A stretch of 64,000 nt of DNA, taken from assembly GCF_018122735.1 (NCBI RefSeq), contig NZ_JAGRRD010000001.1, positions 1,578,081 to 1,642,080 of the forward strand, written 5' to 3'. Shown one piece after another: positions 55,100 through 64,000 of the stretch. A program made the translations under genes and the position numbers. Each line of letters starts with the position of its first letter. Within the stretch, counting starts at the first letter, position 1. The DNA is from Azoarcus sp. L1K30 (lineage in GTDB: Bacteria > Pseudomonadota > Gammaproteobacteria > Burkholderiales > Rhodocyclaceae). The notes under the pieces are model-generated. The model searched no databases and was not told the origin of the DNA. It saw only the letters and a program-made list of their open reading frames with translations.

Positions 55100-57088
55100 T
55101 TAACGGCTGATCGCCAGGATTTCGTCGAACATCGTCTGCGCCACGCCCATCACCTTCGCTGCGCTCTGATAGGCCATCTGGTATCGCACCAGGTTTGCCG
55201 CTTCTTCATCCAGATTCACGCCCGAGAGCGAATCCCTGGCGTCCATCGCTTGCGTGAGTAGCGACGCCTGCGCCGCTTCATTTACCTGGACTTCGCGCGT
55301 CTTGTTGCCGACCTGGGTCACGATCTGCGCATACACGGACTGAAAGGTCGCGGTCGGCGCACCGCTGGCACCGGCAAACATCTGCTTCGAGGTCTGAAGC
55401 GCACCGAGGGCAACCGCATTGCGGTTGTCGGCAACCCCCGCGGCAGTCGGACTGAATACGAGCGACTCACCATCCGTCCATGCGCCAACGGCGGAAAACT
55501 CAAACGAATAATCGGAAGGACTGACTCCGACCGTAACCCTGAACAAGGCGCCGGCACTGTCGGTAGACGGGTCGTACGAACCCGTGGCGCTCCAGCTTCC
55601 ACTGTTCGGGTCGAAACGCTCGAGCGTACCGGCCGAAGCGGTAAAGCTATTGGCACTGAAGCTGAGCGTGATGGGCGAAAAGTCGGCCTTGCCGTCACTG
55701 TTGCCGTCGATCCCGCCAATGGACATGGTTTTCAGACCCTTGATGCGATCGCTCACCACTCCGTTGTATGCACCTGGCGCCACACTGACCGGGTCGCCCG
55801 CCGCTACATCGCGCGGGTCGGATACGATCACTGAAATCCGGCCCGCCGCGTAGCGCGTCGGCTGGATCAAGAGGCCATTCGTGGGAATCTGGGTCGGATC
55901 GCCGATCGAGAAGCGGACGCCGCCACCGGTATAACTCCCGTCGGTCTGAAGGGTCAGCGCGACGCTCGCGCCGTCGGTCGTCTTGAGCGAATAGTTGCTG
56001 CCATCCCAGGTCAGCACGAGATCGCTCGCGGTCAATTGCGAGACATCGTCGATCGAGACCGACGCCGATGAAATGGCAGGCTTGATCGAGGGGGCCGGGC
56101 TGTTGAAGAAGTCACCGCCCAGTATTCCATCCAGATCAATGCCGAGATTGTGCTGACTGTTGAATGTCTCGGCGATACCAAGGGCAACGAGTCCAAGCGA
56201 GTTCTGCGCAGGGTCGAGAGATTCGCTCCTGAATGCCAGCAGGCCACCGAGCGAGCCACCTGTGACCAGGCTTTCCGGCAAAACGCTGGCCTGGCCATTC
56301 GGTGCGATCAAGGCAATGGCGTGGCGCTCGGGATCGACCGGATCCTGCACCGCTCCCAGCGTATTGGCAGTCCCGCCCACAACGAGGCCCTGCCCCGATC
56401 CGATGAACACACTCACCGATCCGTTGCTCTCTGTAACCGAGCTGACCTTGACCAGCTTGTTGAGCTCGCTGATGAGTTGCTCGCGCTGATCGTGAAGATC
56501 GTTTGCAGCCACTGACGGTCCCGCCACCTCGGCGAGGGCGATGCGCGCGTTCATATCGGCGATCGCGCCAGCAAACATATTGATCTGCGACACCGTCGAT
56601 TCGATCTCGCCCTCCACCCCCTGGCGGACCTCGTCGAGACGGGCATTCATGGTTTGAAAGCGCGAAACCATCGCTTCGGCGCTGGAGATCAGGGATTGCC
56701 GCGACGCAATACTGGTCGGATTGGAGGCCACCTCCTGCACGCCGGCAAAAAATGCCTCCAGTACCGGCGAAAGTCCGGATGTAGAGTCGGCAAGCAAGTT
56801 GTTGATCTGGCTGATCTGATTGTTGTAGGTGGCGAACTGCGATTGACGGGTGCTGCTGGTAAGAACCTGGCTTTCCAGATACTGGTTGTACGAACGCGTC
56901 ACCGACGCGATTTGCGTTCCTTGCCCGAAGAACCCCGCACCTGAGAACTGGGGAGTCGCATTGCTCTGGATCACCGACTGACGGTGATAGCCCTCAACTC
57001 CCGCATTCGTAATGTTGTGGCCGGTGGTGAGCAACTGCGCTTGCGCGGCGTTCAATCCGGACAAACCGATATTGAGCAAGCCTGCCAT
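55100..57088 (-). CDS. flgK: Flagellar hook-associated protein FlgK
   Basis: A 662-residue secreted protein forming the first hook-filament junction ring. The N-terminus is MAGLLNIGLSGLNAAQAQLL with TTGHNITNAG, and the C-terminus ends VRYQMAYQSAAKVMGVAQTM. The centre is enlarged (about residues 330-560) with beta-rich insertions, which makes it longer than the 547-residue E. coli protein. It is preceded by a sigma-54-type promoter, so flgK-flgL can be expressed apart from the flgJ side. Confidence 0.93.
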   Translation of the reverse strand: MAGLLNIGLSGLNAAQAQLLTTGHNITNAGVEGYHRQSVIQSNATPQFSGAGFFGQGTQIASVTRSYNQYLESQVLTSSTRQSQFATYNNQISQINNLLADSTSGLSPVLEAFFAGVQEVASNPTSIASRQSLISSAEAMVSRFQTMNARLDEVRQGVEGEIESTVSQINMFAGAIADMNARIALAEVAGPSVAANDLHDQREQLISELNKLVKVSSVTESNGSVSVFIGSGQGLVVGGTANTLGAVQDPVDPERHAIALIAPNGQASVLPESLVTGGSLGGLLAFRSESLDPAQNSLGLVALGIAETFNSQHNLGIDLDGILGGDFFNSPAPSIKPAISSASVSIDDVSQLTASDLVLTWDGSNYSLKTTDGASVALTLQTDGSYTGGGVRFSIGDPTQIPTNGLLIQPTRYAAGRISVIVSDPRDVAAGDPVSVAPGAYNGVVSDRIKGLKTMSIGGIDGNSDGKADFSPITLSFSANSFTASAGTLERFDPNSGSWSATGSYDPSTDSAGALFRVTVGVSPSDYSFEFSAVGAWTDGESLVFSPTAAGVADNRNAVALGALQTSKQMFAGASGAPTATFQSVYAQIVTQVGNKTREVQVNEAAQASLLTQAMDARDSLSGVNLDEEAANLVRYQMAYQSAAKVMGVAQTMFDEILAISR

Positions 57089-57126
57089 GATGGTTCCCCT
57101 GATCTGCTTCGTTCTGACCTTTCACA

Positions 57127-57141
57127 GCAAGATGCTTGCCA
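57127..57141 (-). promoter_or_regulatory. Sigma-54-type promoter for flgK-flgL
   Basis: On the minus strand the element reads TGGCAAGCATCTTGC, with GG and GC 10 bases apart and one mismatch (A for C) to TGGCACG-N4-TTGC. It lies 39 bases before the flgK start in an 87-base gap after flgJ, giving a predicted transcript start near 57115. Confidence 0.72.
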
Positions 57142-57175
57142 GGTCAGAAGCGGCAATTTCAGCCGCTACAGGGGG

Positions 57176-58213
57176 TCAGCCGGAAAGCGCGGTACGCAGC
57201 GTATTGCCGGCAATGATGCGCGTCAGCTTGTCCGCGTACATCGGGTCCGTAGCATAGCCGGCCTTCTGGAGGCTGCCGGCAAATCCGGCCGCGCTGGTTT
57301 GCCCCAGTACTTCCGAATATCGCGAGCCGTTCGACAGCAAACGGGCGTAATCCTGAAAGGCCTCGGCATAGGAGCCGTAACTGCGGAAGCGGGCATTCTC
57401 GGTGTAGGCGCTTGCGCCCGCATACTCGGTGACGTCGCGCGTCACCGTTTCGCCCTTCCAGCTCGAGCCGGCCTTGATGTTGAAGAGGTTATAGCTCGAG
57501 CGCCCGTCGGCATGCTGCATGACCTTCTCACCCCAGCCGGATTCGAGCGCTGCCTGGGCCACGATGAACTGCGCGGGGATCCCCGTCTGCCGGCTGACGG
57601 CCTGGGCGTGCGGCCACACTTGATCGACAAAGCTGCGTACCGACGGCGAAACCGAGCCGTCGCCATCACCGCTTCGCACATTGCGCGCCGTGTTGTCCAG
57701 TCGCGATATCAGATCACCAAGCGGGTCGAGCCCCTCTGCCGCGCCATTTCCTGCAGATGCCTTAGCGGCAATGGCCTCCGCCTTGCGCATGAGTGCGGCA
57801 GGATTTGCCGACTGCCGAATCACCGATGAGAGGTCGAAGCCTCGACCGTCCACAGATCCGGGCATCGTGTGCGCATCGACTGTCGACGACGCGGCACGGC
57901 CGGTCACACCGCCCAGCTGGCGAAACAGCGCCTCACTCATGCCGTTGTTGCTACTGTGCGCCATGTTCAGCGCAAGCTGCTGATCGAGCAAGGATTGATA
58001 AGTTCGGGACTGTTCGCTATCGAACATGCTGCTGGGGGGCGTTGCCTCCCGCATGGCCTTGAGCGCCATCTGCAGGAACATCGCTTCGAACTGCTTGGAC
58101 GCGGCGCGCAGCGTTTCCGGATCGTCAGGTTTCTCGCGTGCCAGACGCTTGAGATCGCCAAGCGAATTCGGATCGAATGCGTTCATCTGGATACCGCTGT
58201 TCATCCCGGCCAC
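57176..58213 (-). CDS. flgJ: Flagellar rod assembly protein and muramidase FlgJ
   Basis: A 345-residue periplasmic protein in two parts. The N-terminal rod-cap domain (about 20-115) has AASKQFEAMFLQMALKAMRE. The C-terminal glucosaminidase domain (about 190-345) opens the peptidoglycan for the rod: ARSVDQVWPHAQ-like lead, QFIVAQAALESGWG with the catalytic Glu, and FNIKAGSSWKG. The linker is longer than in E. coli. It begins four bases past flgI. Confidence 0.93.
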   Translation of the reverse strand: MAGMNSGIQMNAFDPNSLGDLKRLAREKPDDPETLRAASKQFEAMFLQMALKAMREATPPSSMFDSEQSRTYQSLLDQQLALNMAHSSNNGMSEALFRQLGGVTGRAASSTVDAHTMPGSVDGRGFDLSSVIRQSANPAALMRKAEAIAAKASAGNGAAEGLDPLGDLISRLDNTARNVRSGDGDGSVSPSVRSFVDQVWPHAQAVSRQTGIPAQFIVAQAALESGWGEKVMQHADGRSSYNLFNIKAGSSWKGETVTRDVTEYAGASAYTENARFRSYGSYAEAFQDYARLLSNGSRYSEVLGQTSAAGFAGSLQKAGYATDPMYADKLTRIIAGNTLRTALSG

Positions 58214-58217
58214 CCTT

Positions 58218-59336
58218 TCAGATCACTTCGAGTTCAGCCCGCAAGGCGCCTGCCGACTTCATTGCCTGAAGGATGCTAACCAGATCCATCGGGTTCGCGC
58301 CCAACGCATTGAGTGCCTTCACCACATCTGCGAGACTGGTGCCGCCGCGAATATTCATCAGCGCTCCGCCCGGCTGGTCGATGTTGACCAGCCCCGCCTG
58401 CGACACGACTGTTCGCCCACGTGAAACCGGCGCTGGCTGGCTGACCTGGGTCTGGGTATTGACGGTGACCGTCAGGCTCCCATGCGCAACCGCGCAATCC
58501 TGCAGTGCAACCTTCTGGTTCATCACAACCGACCCGGTGCGGGAGTTGACAATCACCTTTGCCGCCTGCTGCACCGGCGTCACTTCGAGATTCTCGAGCA
58601 GGCCAAGAAACGCCACCCGATCCGACGTATCGATCGGCGCGCGCACCTGGATGCTGCGCCCGTCCAGCGCCGCTGCCGTATTTGGCGCGGCAAGATTGAT
58701 CGCATCGACCACCCGTCGAGCGGTACCGAAATCGGTGTCGTTGAGCTCGAAGGTGACATACTCGCCTTGCCCGAGCATCACCGGCACGCCGCGCTCCACC
58801 GTCGCGCCGCCAGGAATGCGGCCCGCCGAAAGATGGTTGATGGTCTGAGAGGCGCCACCGCCTTGCGCCCCTGCTCCACCGACGACCATATTGCCCTGCG
58901 CCACCGCATAGACCTTGCCGTCGGCCCCCTTCAGCGGCGTCATGACCAGCGTGCCGCCCCGCAGACTCTTGGCGTTACCCATCGACGACACCGTGACATC
59001 GAGTGCCTGCCCCGGGCGCGCAAAAGGTGGCAGCGTTGCGGTCACCATGACCGCAGCCACATTCTTGAGTTGCAGGCTGGTGCCCGGCGCGAGCGTGACC
59101 CCCATGTTGCCGAGCATGTTGATGATGCTCTGCACGGTAAAGGGCGTCTGCGTCGTCTGATCACCCGAACCATCGAGACCAACCACAAGACCGTAGCCCA
59201 CAAGCTGGTTGTCGCGCACCCCGGCGACCGAGGTCAGATCCTTGATGCGCTCCGCCGAGGCAGGCGCCTGAACCAGAGCAGCCCCTAGCATGGCCGTCAA
59301 GAGCAGCACGCGGACGAAAGACCTCTTGGCAATCAT
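58218..59336 (-). CDS. flgI: Flagellar P-ring protein FlgI
   Basis: A 372-residue periplasmic protein forming the ring in the peptidoglycan layer. The signal peptide ends APASA. Family blocks are [39 protein letters not shown] and the C-terminal [19 protein letters not shown]. Start ATG 59336 follows GAGGAA; the upstream open frame is not family-like. It is 10 bases after flgH. Confidence 0.95.
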   Translation of the reverse strand: MIAKRSFVRVLLLTAMLGAALVQAPASAERIKDLTSVAGVRDNQLVGYGLVVGLDGSGDQTTQTPFTVQSIINMLGNMGVTLAPGTSLQLKNVAAVMVTATLPPFARPGQALDVTVSSMGNAKSLRGGTLVMTPLKGADGKVYAVAQGNMVVGGAGAQGGGASQTINHLSAGRIPGGATVERGVPVMLGQGEYVTFELNDTDFGTARRVVDAINLAAPNTAAALDGRSIQVRAPIDTSDRVAFLGLLENLEVTPVQQAAKVIVNSRTGSVVMNQKVALQDCAVAHGSLTVTVNTQTQVSQPAPVSRGRTVVSQAGLVNIDQPGGALMNIRGGTSLADVVKALNALGANPMDLVSILQAMKSAGALRAELEVI

Positions 59337-59346
59337 TTCGATTTCC

Positions 59347-60027
59347 TCAGAACGGCAGGAAGGCCACGAAGAAGCGCTGCAGCCACCCCATCGTATTCGA
59401 CTCGTCGATAAAGCCACTGCCGCGGTACTCGATGCGGGCATCTGCGACCTGGGTCGATTGCACGGTGTTCCCCGTCGTGACGTTGTTAGGATTGATCACG
59501 CCCGAGAAGCGGATGAATTCGTTGCCCTGATTGATTGCAACCATTTTCTCGCCGGACACCAGCAGGTTGCCGTTCGCATAGACGTCGATGACGGTAACGG
59601 TGATTGTGCCGGTAAAGACGTTGTTGGCTGCCGCAGCACCCGCCCCGGTAAAGCTCGAATCGGACGCCAGGCTGGCATCAAGGCCATTGAGCTTCGCCGT
59701 CGCGACCGACGGTATGTTGGGCGCGGTAAGCGTGACCCCGCCGGTCAGACTCGAACCCCTTGTCGCAGAGGCGTCGGCGCTTTTCTGCGCGGTATTGCGC
59801 TCGACCAGGTTGATGGTAATCGTGTCGCCGACATGCCGTGCGCGCCGATCCTCGAACAATGGTCTGTTCTGAGCGGAAAGATAAATGCTCCCACTTTCCG
59901 AAATAGCCTGTGCAGGGCGTTCCGGACGTATGCTCATGGGCTGATGAACGCCGGTTGGCGGGGTCGCGTACATCGACGAACAACCACCGAGAACCACTGC
60001 CACGGCACAGAGTGCTATCGCTTTCAT
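59347..60027 (-). CDS. flgH: Flagellar L-ring lipoprotein FlgH
   Basis: A 226-residue outer-membrane lipoprotein forming the L-ring bushing. The lipobox is LGGCSS with Cys16. Typical blocks follow: [40 protein letters not shown] and [20 protein letters not shown]. Start ATG 60027 is the family start. It follows flgG by 10 bases. Confidence 0.95.
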   Translation of the reverse strand: MKAIALCAVAVVLGGCSSMYATPPTGVHQPMSIRPERPAQAISESGSIYLSAQNRPLFEDRRARHVGDTITINLVERNTAQKSADASATRGSSLTGGVTLTAPNIPSVATAKLNGLDASLASDSSFTGAGAAAANNVFTGTITVTVIDVYANGNLLVSGEKMVAINQGNEFIRFSGVINPNNVTTGNTVQSTQVADARIEYRGSGFIDESNTMGWLQRFFVAFLPF

Positions 60028-60037
60028 GGCGCAAACC

Positions 60038-60820
60038 TTATAGCTGTGTGAGGCGGCCAAGCATGGAGTCCGACGTCTGGATCGCGCGCGAATTCATCTC
60101 GTAAGCACGTTGTGTGACGATCATGTTGACCAGTTCTTCGGCCACATTCACATTCGACGTCTCGACATATCCCTGATTGATCACACCCGTGCCGTTGATG
60201 CCGGGCTGGTTGGGCGTGGCCGTCCCGCTCGAAGCCGTTTCGAGGAACAGGTTTTCCCCGGCACTTTGCAGACCGCCGGGCGCGACAAAGGTCGCCAACT
60301 GGATCGAGCCGACCTGGGTTGGCGCGGTTTGCCCCGACTGCAGCACACTGACCGTACCGTCCTTGCCGATCGTTACGGTCAGTGCATCCGACGGAATGTT
60401 GATGTTGTCAGCGAGCGGATACCCGCTGGCCGTCACCATATTGCCCTGGTTGTCGAGCTGGAAGGCGCCATCACGGGTGTAGGCCGTTGTGCCATCGGGC
60501 AGTGAAATCTGGAAGAACCCGTTGCCCTGAACGGCGATATCGAGCGAGCCGCCGGTCTGCTGCAGGTTTCCCTGCGTAAAAATCCGCTCGGTCGCCACTG
60601 GCTTGACACCGGTGCCGATCTGCAATCCCGAACCGATCTGGGTCTGTTGCGTGGACTGAGCGCCGGGCTGACGCACGGTCTGATAGAGCAAATCCTCAAA
60701 CACCGCGCGCTGCCGCTTGAAACCATTGGTCGACACGTTGGCAAGGTTGTTCGAAATCACGTCCAACGACGTTTGCTGGGCATCGAGCCCGGTACGGGCT
60801 GTCCACAGTGAGCGGATCAT
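60038..60820 (-). CDS. flgG: Flagellar distal rod protein FlgG
   Basis: A 260-residue rod protein. It begins [20 protein letters not shown] with [16 protein letters not shown], and ends [20 protein letters not shown], the conserved rod and hook terminal helices. It is the distal rod subunit, 260 residues as in E. coli. A 154-base gap separates it from flgF; a weak sigma-54-type element sits in that gap. Confidence 0.96.
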   Translation of the reverse strand: MIRSLWTARTGLDAQQTSLDVISNNLANVSTNGFKRQRAVFEDLLYQTVRQPGAQSTQQTQIGSGLQIGTGVKPVATERIFTQGNLQQTGGSLDIAVQGNGFFQISLPDGTTAYTRDGAFQLDNQGNMVTASGYPLADNINIPSDALTVTIGKDGTVSVLQSGQTAPTQVGSIQLATFVAPGGLQSAGENLFLETASSGTATPNQPGINGTGVINQGYVETSNVNVAEELVNMIVTQRAYEMNSRAIQTSDSMLGRLTQL

Positions 60821-60934
60821 GATGTATTCCTCCTGTTCAGTGCCGTCGAACGCACGCTTCGTGCCGCAGCTGAGGGATTTGGACTGAACTCAGTTTAAGT
60901 CCGGCGCATGGGTGGTCATCGCCCGATTAGCCGC

Positions 60935-60949
60935 GCAAAAACGGTGCTA
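60935..60949 (-). promoter_or_regulatory. Candidate sigma-54 promoter for flgG onward
   Basis: The minus-strand element TAGCACCGTTTTTGC has correct -24/-12 spacing but mismatches at the first G of the -24 pair (A) and at the following G (C). It sits 115 bases before flgG in a 154-base gap. Confidence 0.45.
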
Positions 60950-60974
60950 ATCCTTCCCTTGCAGTGGATGACCG

Positions 60975-61709
60975 CTAGCCTGCCGACAGTACTTGCGCTG
61001 CGGCACGATCGTTCTGCTCGGCAGTCTGCAACATCCTCGTTTGCATCTCGAACTGGCGGCCAAGCGAGATCATGGTGACCATTTGATCCACCACATTCAC
61101 GTTGCTTCCCTCGAGATAGCCGCCCGCGACCCTTACCGCCTCATCTGCCGCTTGCGGCAACCCGTCGCTGCTGCGGAAAAGGCCGTCTTCGCCCCGCACG
61201 AGCGAATTCTCCGGCGGGTTGACCAGTTTCAGTCTGTCGACCGCGTTCACCGTGTTCTGCCCCGCCTGCAGCGATGAGATCGTACCGTCGCTCCCGATCA
61301 CGATCTCGGTGTCGGGCGGAATGGAAATCGCCCCCCCGCCACCCAGCACCGGCAAGCCGCTGCGCGTCTGCAGGATGCCATTTGCACTGACTTCAAGACT
61401 GCCGTCACGGGTGTACGCCTCTGTGCCGTCAGGCATCTGTACCGTCAGCCACCCTTTTCCCTGAACCGCCACATCGTATTGCCGCCCCGTTTCCTGCATC
61501 GGTCCCGGGCTGAAATCCGTGGCGACGCTGGCATCGACGGTGAAGGCACGCGTGTGCATGGCGTCGGTCTGGACCTCGACCGCACGCAGCTTGTGCAATT
61601 CGGTGCGAAATCCTGACGATGCCGCGTTTGCGAGGTTGTGCGAGACGGCTGCCTGCTGGTCGAGCGTGCCTTTCGCACCCGTCATTGCGGTGTATATCAG
61701 GCGGTCCAT
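60975..61709 (-). CDS. flgF: Flagellar proximal rod protein FlgF
   Basis: A 244-residue rod protein. It begins MDRLIYTAMTGAKGTLDQQA and shares the rod family block VSHNLANAASSGFRTELHKL. The end has NVVDQMVTMISLGRQFEMQT. Its size is normal. It follows flgE by 19 bases and is part of the flgCDEF run. Confidence 0.94.
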   Translation of the reverse strand: MDRLIYTAMTGAKGTLDQQAAVSHNLANAASSGFRTELHKLRAVEVQTDAMHTRAFTVDASVATDFSPGPMQETGRQYDVAVQGKGWLTVQMPDGTEAYTRDGSLEVSANGILQTRSGLPVLGGGGAISIPPDTEIVIGSDGTISSLQAGQNTVNAVDRLKLVNPPENSLVRGEDGLFRSSDGLPQAADEAVRVAGGYLEGSNVNVVDQMVTMISLGRQFEMQTRMLQTAEQNDRAAAQVLSAG

Positions 61710-61728
61710 GGCAATAACTCCTCAAGAA

Positions 61729-63069
61729 TCAGCGCAGGTTGACGAGGGTCTGCAGGATCTGGTCCTGCGCCTGAATCGACTGCGCATTGGCCTGGTAATT
61801 GCGCTGCTGGACGATCAACTGCACCAACTCCTGGGTAAGGTCGACATTCGACTCTTCGACCTGTCCGGCACTCAGGGACCCCAGCACGCCGGTCCCCGGG
61901 GCGCCGACCGTCGGCTGTCCCGAATCGTAGGACTCGGCCCAGAGGTTGTCGCCCAGCGATGTCAGCCCCTGCGGACTGGAGAAATTCGCCAGTGCAATCA
62001 TGGCGAGATCCTTGATCTGCCCGTTCGAGTACGAGCCCTGCAACACCCCCGTATCGGTCACCGTCACGCCTGTAAGGCTGCCCGTCGTAAAGCCATCCTG
62101 CCGGGGCGAAGTGGTCACCCCGGACCCCATGTTCCACTGCGTTGTCTGCGAGAGATTTAGCGAGAATGTCAGATCGTCCGCACCGGTCGCGAGCTCTGCG
62201 GCCGTCCGCGTCACCGTAAAGAGGCCGTTGTTCGCGACGCTCGTATCGGGCACGCCAAACGACGTAAAGGTGATCGTCCCGAGATTCTCCAGCGGCTTTC
62301 CAGTCGATAGCGCCGGATCGGTCGTATCGGGCACGATATCGTTGCTCAAACGCCCATAGACACTCCATGTATTGGGCGACACACCACCCACATCGGCATC
62401 CCGGACGAAATACATGTTCATCAACGAACCATTGCCCAGACTGTCATAGACCGTCATCGAGGTCGTGTAGTTGTAGCTATCGACGGGAATACTCGTCGCA
62501 TTGAGAAAGTTCGTGATGTCGCTGCCCAGTGGGGTCTGGTTCAACGGGTTCTTCGAGTTCGAATCCAGGTTCAGTCCGATCGACGCCTGCGTCGTTTCAT
62601 TCGGATTCACGTTCGAAGTATCGATGATCAACACCGAAGGAACCCCTTCAAACACCGTAGCGCCTCCGGTTGAGGTGCTGTCTGCCGCAAACCCCGTCAG
62701 GCTGTCGCCACTTGCGTTTATGATGTGCCCGTTCTTGTCGACGTCGAACTGTCCGTTTCGCGAATAGGCTGTCGTGCCATCCGGGCGCACCAGACGGAAA
62801 AAGCCGTTTCCACTGATCGCGACGTCGAGGGGATTGCTCGTCGCGGTCAAGCCACCTTGCGAAAATGACTGCGCCACCGCAGCCACCTTCGTACCGATAC
62901 CGGTGCGCTGTACGGAAGAACCTCCTGTGATCGCCGAAGCATATGCGTCGGCAAAAATCGTTCTGCTCGACTTGAAGCCGACGGTGCTTGAGTTCGCGAT
63001 GTTGTTCGAGATGACATCGAGCGCCTTGGATGACGCATTCAAGCCGCTCAACCCCTGTTGGAATGCCAT
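61729..63069 (-). CDS. flgE: Flagellar hook protein FlgE
   Basis: A 446-residue hook subunit, slightly longer than the 402 of E. coli. N-terminus MAFQQGLSGLNASSKALDVI then SNNIANSSTVGFKSSRTIFA. C-terminal VDLTQELVQLIVQQRNYQAN. The variable outer domain (about 140-330) is rich in Thr, Ser and Asn. It is 15 bases after flgD. Confidence 0.95.
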   Translation of the reverse strand: MAFQQGLSGLNASSKALDVISNNIANSSTVGFKSSRTIFADAYASAITGGSSVQRTGIGTKVAAVAQSFSQGGLTATSNPLDVAISGNGFFRLVRPDGTTAYSRNGQFDVDKNGHIINASGDSLTGFAADSTSTGGATVFEGVPSVLIIDTSNVNPNETTQASIGLNLDSNSKNPLNQTPLGSDITNFLNATSIPVDSYNYTTSMTVYDSLGNGSLMNMYFVRDADVGGVSPNTWSVYGRLSNDIVPDTTDPALSTGKPLENLGTITFTSFGVPDTSVANNGLFTVTRTAAELATGADDLTFSLNLSQTTQWNMGSGVTTSPRQDGFTTGSLTGVTVTDTGVLQGSYSNGQIKDLAMIALANFSSPQGLTSLGDNLWAESYDSGQPTVGAPGTGVLGSLSAGQVEESNVDLTQELVQLIVQQRNYQANAQSIQAQDQILQTLVNLR

Positions 63070-63084
63070 GATCGCCGCTCCGGA

Positions 63085-63762
63085 TCAAAGAATCTGCTTG
63101 ATTTCACTTACTTTGAAGATCCCCAGCGAACCCACCTGGAGATCCGTACTGTTCGGTCCGCGAATCACACTGGTGACAGCGCCGAACTCGAGAGGCCTGG
63201 CAACCACGTCCTCACCGGCAAGCGTTGCCTTGACCGACACGGTGTAGGTGCCATCTGCAGCCCGGCTGCCGTCTGCCGTCGTACCATCCCACACATAGTT
63301 CTGGCTTCCCGCATCCACGTCATCCACCGTCACCGTCGCAACCTCGAGACCTGACGCGTCCTTGATCGAAAGCACGACACTGTCGGCGGGGCCATCGACC
63401 TCGAATCCCCCCACCGCGCCCGCGTCGGTCAGTTGCAGTCCCTTACCCTCGACCAGCACGCCTCGCCCGACCAGGGCGGCCGCCTGCAAGCCTTCGGCAG
63501 AAGACTGGGAATCGAGCAACTGCCCCATTACGGTATTGAGTTTCTCGATCCCTTCCACCGTGCTCAACTGTGCGAGCTGCGACGTAAGCTCGGCATTCTC
63601 CATCGGGTTCATCGGATCCTGGTTCTGAAGCTGCGTGGTCAGCAGCGTCAAGAACTGAATCCGGCTGTCCGCCGCCTTGCTGTCGCTCGCGGCGCTCGTA
63701 TCCTTGCGCGCAAGATTCTTCAGAACCTCCTGCGCGGTCTGGGTTGCGGTCACGGTGCTCAT
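63085..63762 (-). CDS. flgD: Flagellar hook cap protein FlgD
   Basis: A 225-residue hook-capping scaffold. The conserved N-terminal block is FLTLLTTQLQNQDPMNPMEN followed by AELTSQLAQLSTVEGIEKLN. The C-terminal part carries Ig-like and tudor-like segments, with VTVDDVDAGSQNYVWDGTTA. Size is normal. flgC lies 42 bases upstream. Confidence 0.94.
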   Translation of the reverse strand: MSTVTATQTAQEVLKNLARKDTSAASDSKAADSRIQFLTLLTTQLQNQDPMNPMENAELTSQLAQLSTVEGIEKLNTVMGQLLDSQSSAEGLQAAALVGRGVLVEGKGLQLTDAGAVGGFEVDGPADSVVLSIKDASGLEVATVTVDDVDAGSQNYVWDGTTADGSRAADGTYTVSVKATLAGEDVVARPLEFGAVTSVIRGPNSTDLQVGSLGIFKVSEIKQIL

Positions 63763-63804
63763 TTCATCCTCCTGCCTGTGGCGGCGATCTTTGCCGGTCA
63801 GTGC

Positions 63805-64000
63805 TTACTGGCCGATCTGCAAGGTACGCTGCAGCAAGGTTCGTGCCGTGTTCATCACTTCGGCGTTGTTCTGATACGAGCGGGAGGCCGAGATCATGTT
63901 CACCATCTCTTCGACCACATTCACGTTGGGCATTTCGACATAGCCATCGCCATTGGCGGCGGGGTTGTTGGGTTCGTACACGAGACGCATGGGCGCGGCG
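63805..64000 (-). CDS. flgC: Flagellar proximal rod protein FlgC (C-terminal part)
   Basis: The last 64 complete codons of a rod gene whose start lies beyond the window. The visible sequence [20 protein letters not shown], then [20 protein letters not shown] and QRTLQIGQ, is characteristic of the FlgC C-terminus. The frame is open to the window edge. The next gene upstream should be flgB. Confidence 0.93.
   Translation of the reverse strand, partial: AAPMRLVYEPNNPAANGDGYVEMPNVNVVEEMVNMISASRSYQNNAEVMNTARTLLQRTLQIGQ

Overview
The window is GC-rich, tightly packed bacterial DNA, probably from a betaproteobacterium of the Rhodocyclales (Azoarcus/Thauera/Zoogloea group). This placement is an inference. 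It rests on a complete polar-flagellar gene order with sigma-54-type promoters, a PEP-CTERM surface protein, a second (N-type) ATPase operon and beta-type housekeeping genes (trmA, nudC, yejK). I found no rRNA, tRNA, CRISPR array, insertion sequence or prophage.

Region 1 (1-6.4 kb) holds assorted genes: a charged lipoprotein, a trypsin-fold protease, a 42-residue basic protein, a YejK nucleoid protein, a ferric-reductase-type flavocytochrome, a peroxiredoxin-fold protein and NudC. Region 2 (6.5-12.7 kb) is a translationally coupled N-type ATPase operon, atpD-C-Q-B-E-F-A-G. It has a b-delta fusion in atpF, no separate delta gene and no atpR in the usual slot. Region 3 (12.7-27 kb) holds an ABC exporter, a cation/proton antiporter, a 2-hydroxyacid dehydrogenase, a PEP-CTERM repeat protein behind a sigma-54-like promoter, a glycine-zipper protein, a transglutaminase-fold protein, TrmA, a thioredoxin-fold protein, a GTP cyclohydrolase II with an unusual N-terminus, an RNase H homologue and a heavy-metal-associated fold that has lost one metal ligand.

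Region 4 (27.2-38.2 kb) has two 603-residue diguanylate cyclases in tandem, then fliJ, fliK-fliL-fliM-fliN-fliO-fliP-fliQ-fliR and a FlgT-like lipoprotein. The fliK unit has an essentially perfect sigma-54 promoter. Region 6 (53.9-64 kb), on the opposite strand, carries flgC(partial)-D-E-F-G-H-I-J-K-L, with sigma-54-type promoters before flgK and, more weakly, before flgG.

Region 5 (38.3-53.6 kb) separates the two flagellar blocks and is the most unusual part. Two convergent units together encode a non-classical chaperone-usher fimbria plus glycan enzymes. The + strand carries a periplasmic chaperone, a TylF-family methyltransferase and two DUF4402-type secreted subunits. The - strand carries an usher-like barrel ending in a SPOR domain, a glycine-zipper protein, two TPR/GT41 (SPINDLY/OGT-type) glycosyltransferases and a small SAM methyltransferase. 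One glycosyltransferase is a 1,492-residue head-to-tail fusion of two complete TPR-GT41 enzymes, and the repeat period (about 707 residues) almost equals the length of its 703-residue neighbour. My hypothesis is a pilus built and glycosylated by one locus, or a flagellin-glycosylation cassette sharing the locus with the pilus. The sequence alone cannot decide between these.
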